Positions 62,401 through 64,000 of a stretch of DNA of 64,000 nt are shown piece by piece. Position 1 is the stretch's first letter; each line of letters begins with the position of its first letter. The position numbers and the translations under genes are program-made. The notes beneath the pieces were generated by a model that was given only the letters and a program-made list of their open reading frames with translations, was not told the origin of the DNA and searched no databases. Origin of the DNA: Xestospongia bergquistia. Its lineage: Eukaryota > Porifera > Demospongiae > Haplosclerida > Petrosiidae. Location of the stretch: NCBI GenBank assembly GCA_963965975.1, contig OZ014419.1, positions 4,305,677 through 4,369,676 on the forward strand. The letters run 5' to 3'.

Positions 62401-62798
62401 TATGTTAACTATATTTGTTATGGTAGTTTTCCTTATTTTACTATATTGTTGTATGTGAATTTTGAGAGTGACCAATAATTAAACCACACACAGTAACCAC
62501 TGATGCGACTTTATCTTTGTAATTGTCCAAACCATTTTATAGTTTGATTATTCTGGCCTCATGTTCATTAACATCATGATCCTCCATACACCATTAAAAT
62601 AGTGATCTTGTGTTACTTCACCTTCTACAGGAATCTGAACTACTTCAGCTTTATCATGCTAGTCAAGAGATTCAAGCTGAGTATGGTCATTACTTTGATT
62701 GGATGATAGTCAATGATAACTTACAAGTTGCTTCAGACATGTTAATAGAAGTAGCAAGGAGAATAGAGGAAGAACCTCAATGGATTCCTCCTAGTTAG
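59409..62798 (+). CDS. PALS1/MPP5-like MAGUK (L27 end, PDZ, SH3, GUK), with apparent frameshifts
   Basis: Exons are 59409-59639 (end of an L27-like helix HDKIATQ, then linker), 59735-59810, 60209-60294 and 60348-60425 (PDZ; GDELLEINGIALHGKST), 60496-60627 and 60678-60748 (SH3; KYVRAHFG, DDPDWWQ, GLIPARHFQQK), 60797-60861 and 61132-61175 (basic HOOK linker), 61254-61346, 61681-61761 and 61813-62007 (GUK start; KRPIVLIGAPCVGCHTL), 62149-62304 and 62631-62798 (GUK end, EEPQWIPPS, TAG). Introns are GT-AG and phases agree, except for one-base mismatches at the 60861/61132 junction, near 61899-61906 (T run) and near 61985 (C run). These may be real lesions or indel errors. PALS1/Stardust scaffolds the Crumbs polarity complex at apical membranes. 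The P-loop is degenerate, as is normal for these kinase-dead GUK domains. The 5' end lies upstream and was not found. Confidence 0.82.
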
Positions 62799-63710
62799 GT
62801 AGAAGAAGTGTAAATGAGAAATTTGAAATTAATATTACTATCATTTCATATTGTTTCCCCAATTTCTTTTAATTCTGTGGTGTTCTTGTATTGTATTGTG
62901 ATATATTAATTTCTTTCTAACATAACAATACAAATCATGTTCAGAACTATATTGTTTATTTCATTTCATTCACTAATTATAAATACATGTCTCCTCTGTT
63001 TGTATAATCACTGTTTGTTTTGTTAATAGTTACATATTAAAGGAGGTGTGGCTAATAAAACTCAAATCAGAATGCAGAAATTCAATCACGTGAACATTAC
63101 AGTCATCACATGACTCGTTCAGAATTGCATTGCTTTATATTAGACTAATAAAAATTAATAATACTTAAGGTAGGTTAGCCTGTTAATGAAGGAATTGTTG
63201 AATTGAGTATGAATTGTGTTAGACTTATGATGTGTTTTGTCTTGTCTTCTTAGATGTTATTTGTACCTGTCTCCTTTGTTAGGATGCATGCATGGAATGC
63301 TATTAAAAATGGCTCCAGAACCTTAGACTCATATATTAATGCAAGTAAACACCTTGCTGTCTCCTTTGATTAATTTTAATAATTTTATTCTTTTATTTAG
63401 ACATCTTAGTTTAGACATTCTGGGATACATTTGATGTTAAGCACGTATTGCAATACCATTCAGAAGTAGGAGGATATTTGATGTTAACACAGGTCCTATT
63501 GAATGTAAGTGAAATTATTGTAATCGTTATGTTGGATCAAACGTTATTGAAAGACAAAACATGTTTAATTTATACATTCGTTGTCTTAATAAATGTACCT
63601 GTGATACCACTCTTCACATAAGTCACAGTGTATCATATTCATTATTATATAATTTATAGGTCCATTCATTTCTTTTTATTTATATATCAAAAAACAAGTA
63701 AAACAATTCT
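62799..63710. other. Intergenic stretch
   Basis: No gene is recognised. An AATAAA at 63054-63059 could serve the MAGUK gene. The sequence GTGTGGCTAATAAAACTC and CACGTGA / TCACATGA boxes near 63088-63115 are seen, but no regulatory role can be assigned. Confidence 0.4.
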
Positions 63711-63857
63711 TTACATTACATATTTTGATATACCTCTCTGTAAGAATGCATACCAAGCATGATCAGTGAAATAATTCTTCACATCGTTAATAGCATTGTC
63801 AATGATTTCATCTGGTAGTGATGTTAAAAGATTATTTTTAGTAATTAGTTGTCCATG
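63711..63857 (-). CDS. Last coding exon of an unrecognised gene (partial)
   Basis: After CATGTTTCAG (acceptor at 63859-63858) the minus strand is open for 48 codons to TAA at 63711-63713. It reads HGQLITKNNLLTSLPDEIID and later DVKNYFTDHAWYAFLQRG. The helical, amphipathic pattern and codon usage look like a real protein end. The rest of the gene lies beyond the right edge of the window. I do not recognise the family. Confidence 0.6.
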   Translation of the reverse strand, partial: HGQLITKNNLLTSLPDEIIDNAINDVKNYFTDHAWYAFLQRGISKYVM

Positions 63858-64000
63858 CTGAAACATGGTTTAGATACTTCTTTGATTGACACTCATGACT
63901 AGAGTTTATATGACACAAGAATTATATATAGTGCAGTAATAAATTCATTGTTCATGTCACCACTGTAGTATCAACTAGTATCCTCAAGTTTTTGTGCATA

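Noticed and set aside
1..64000. tRNA, rRNA or other structured RNA genes
   Set aside because: No cloverleaf-like or rRNA-like segment was recognised by eye; the hairpins found are simple palindromes. A covariance-model search would be needed to exclude small RNAs.

Overview
Organism and overall character. The window is AT-rich, intron-rich animal DNA. The genes have many short exons with GT-AG introns, several introns of 40-60 nt, and MAGUK, death-domain, ABCG and ankyrin/Roc-type protein families. Tandemly built ankyrin-NTPase(-death) genes together with a Stardust/PALS1-like MAGUK suggest an early-branching metazoan, most likely a demosponge such as Amphimedon. That assignment is inference; no marker in the window proves it.

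Layout. (1) 1-17 kb, plus strand: the 3' part of an ankyrin-repeat plus Roc/COR-like GTPase gene. It has six 99-bp exons, each one ankyrin repeat, then a partial repeat and two NTPase/COR exons. (2) 17.3-18.1 kb, minus strand: a decayed, intron-bearing copy of the mitochondrial ATP synthase OSCP gene. (3) 18.36-25.57 kb: a pogo/Tigger-like DNA transposon with about 530-bp inverted ends, flanked by TA. It has a broken transposase, a chain of tandemly copied mini-exons (72-bp exon plus 54-bp intron) and a C-terminal PHD-like finger. A second, inverted, end-truncated copy sits inside the mini-exon chain. (4) 26.7-37.1 kb: tandem-repeat territory with two large 28-bp minisatellite arrays and a 31-bp array; a tiny four-exon candidate gene lies between the large arrays. 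(5) 38-47.5 kb: scattered gene wreckage, comprising a coiled-coil reading frame broken by one stop, an unplaced ORF, a tandemly duplicated gene segment, an ABCG transporter pseudogene and a Ty3/gypsy reverse-transcriptase remnant. (6) 49-55.6 kb, minus strand: a second ankyrin/P-loop gene, this one with a death domain, carrying several frame breaks. (7) 55.7-59.2 kb: long GA/CT-biased simple sequence with an embedded cytochrome P450 reductase fragment. (8) 59.4-62.8 kb, plus strand: a PALS1/MPP5-like MAGUK (end of L27, PDZ, SH3, GUK) with good splice sites but three apparent frameshifts. (9) The last exon of an unrecognised minus-strand gene at 63.7-63.9 kb.

How it fits together. The genes form no operon or pathway. 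The common theme is turnover by duplication: exon cassettes copied with their introns in the ankyrin gene and in the transposase, satellites with higher-order periods, and partial duplicates of housekeeping genes (OSCP, P450 reductase, ABCG) left as unprocessed relics. The two ankyrin-NTPase loci are members of one family in opposite orientation. One reads through cleanly where visible; the other is degrading. The mini-exon chain in the transposase is the most unusual structure seen.
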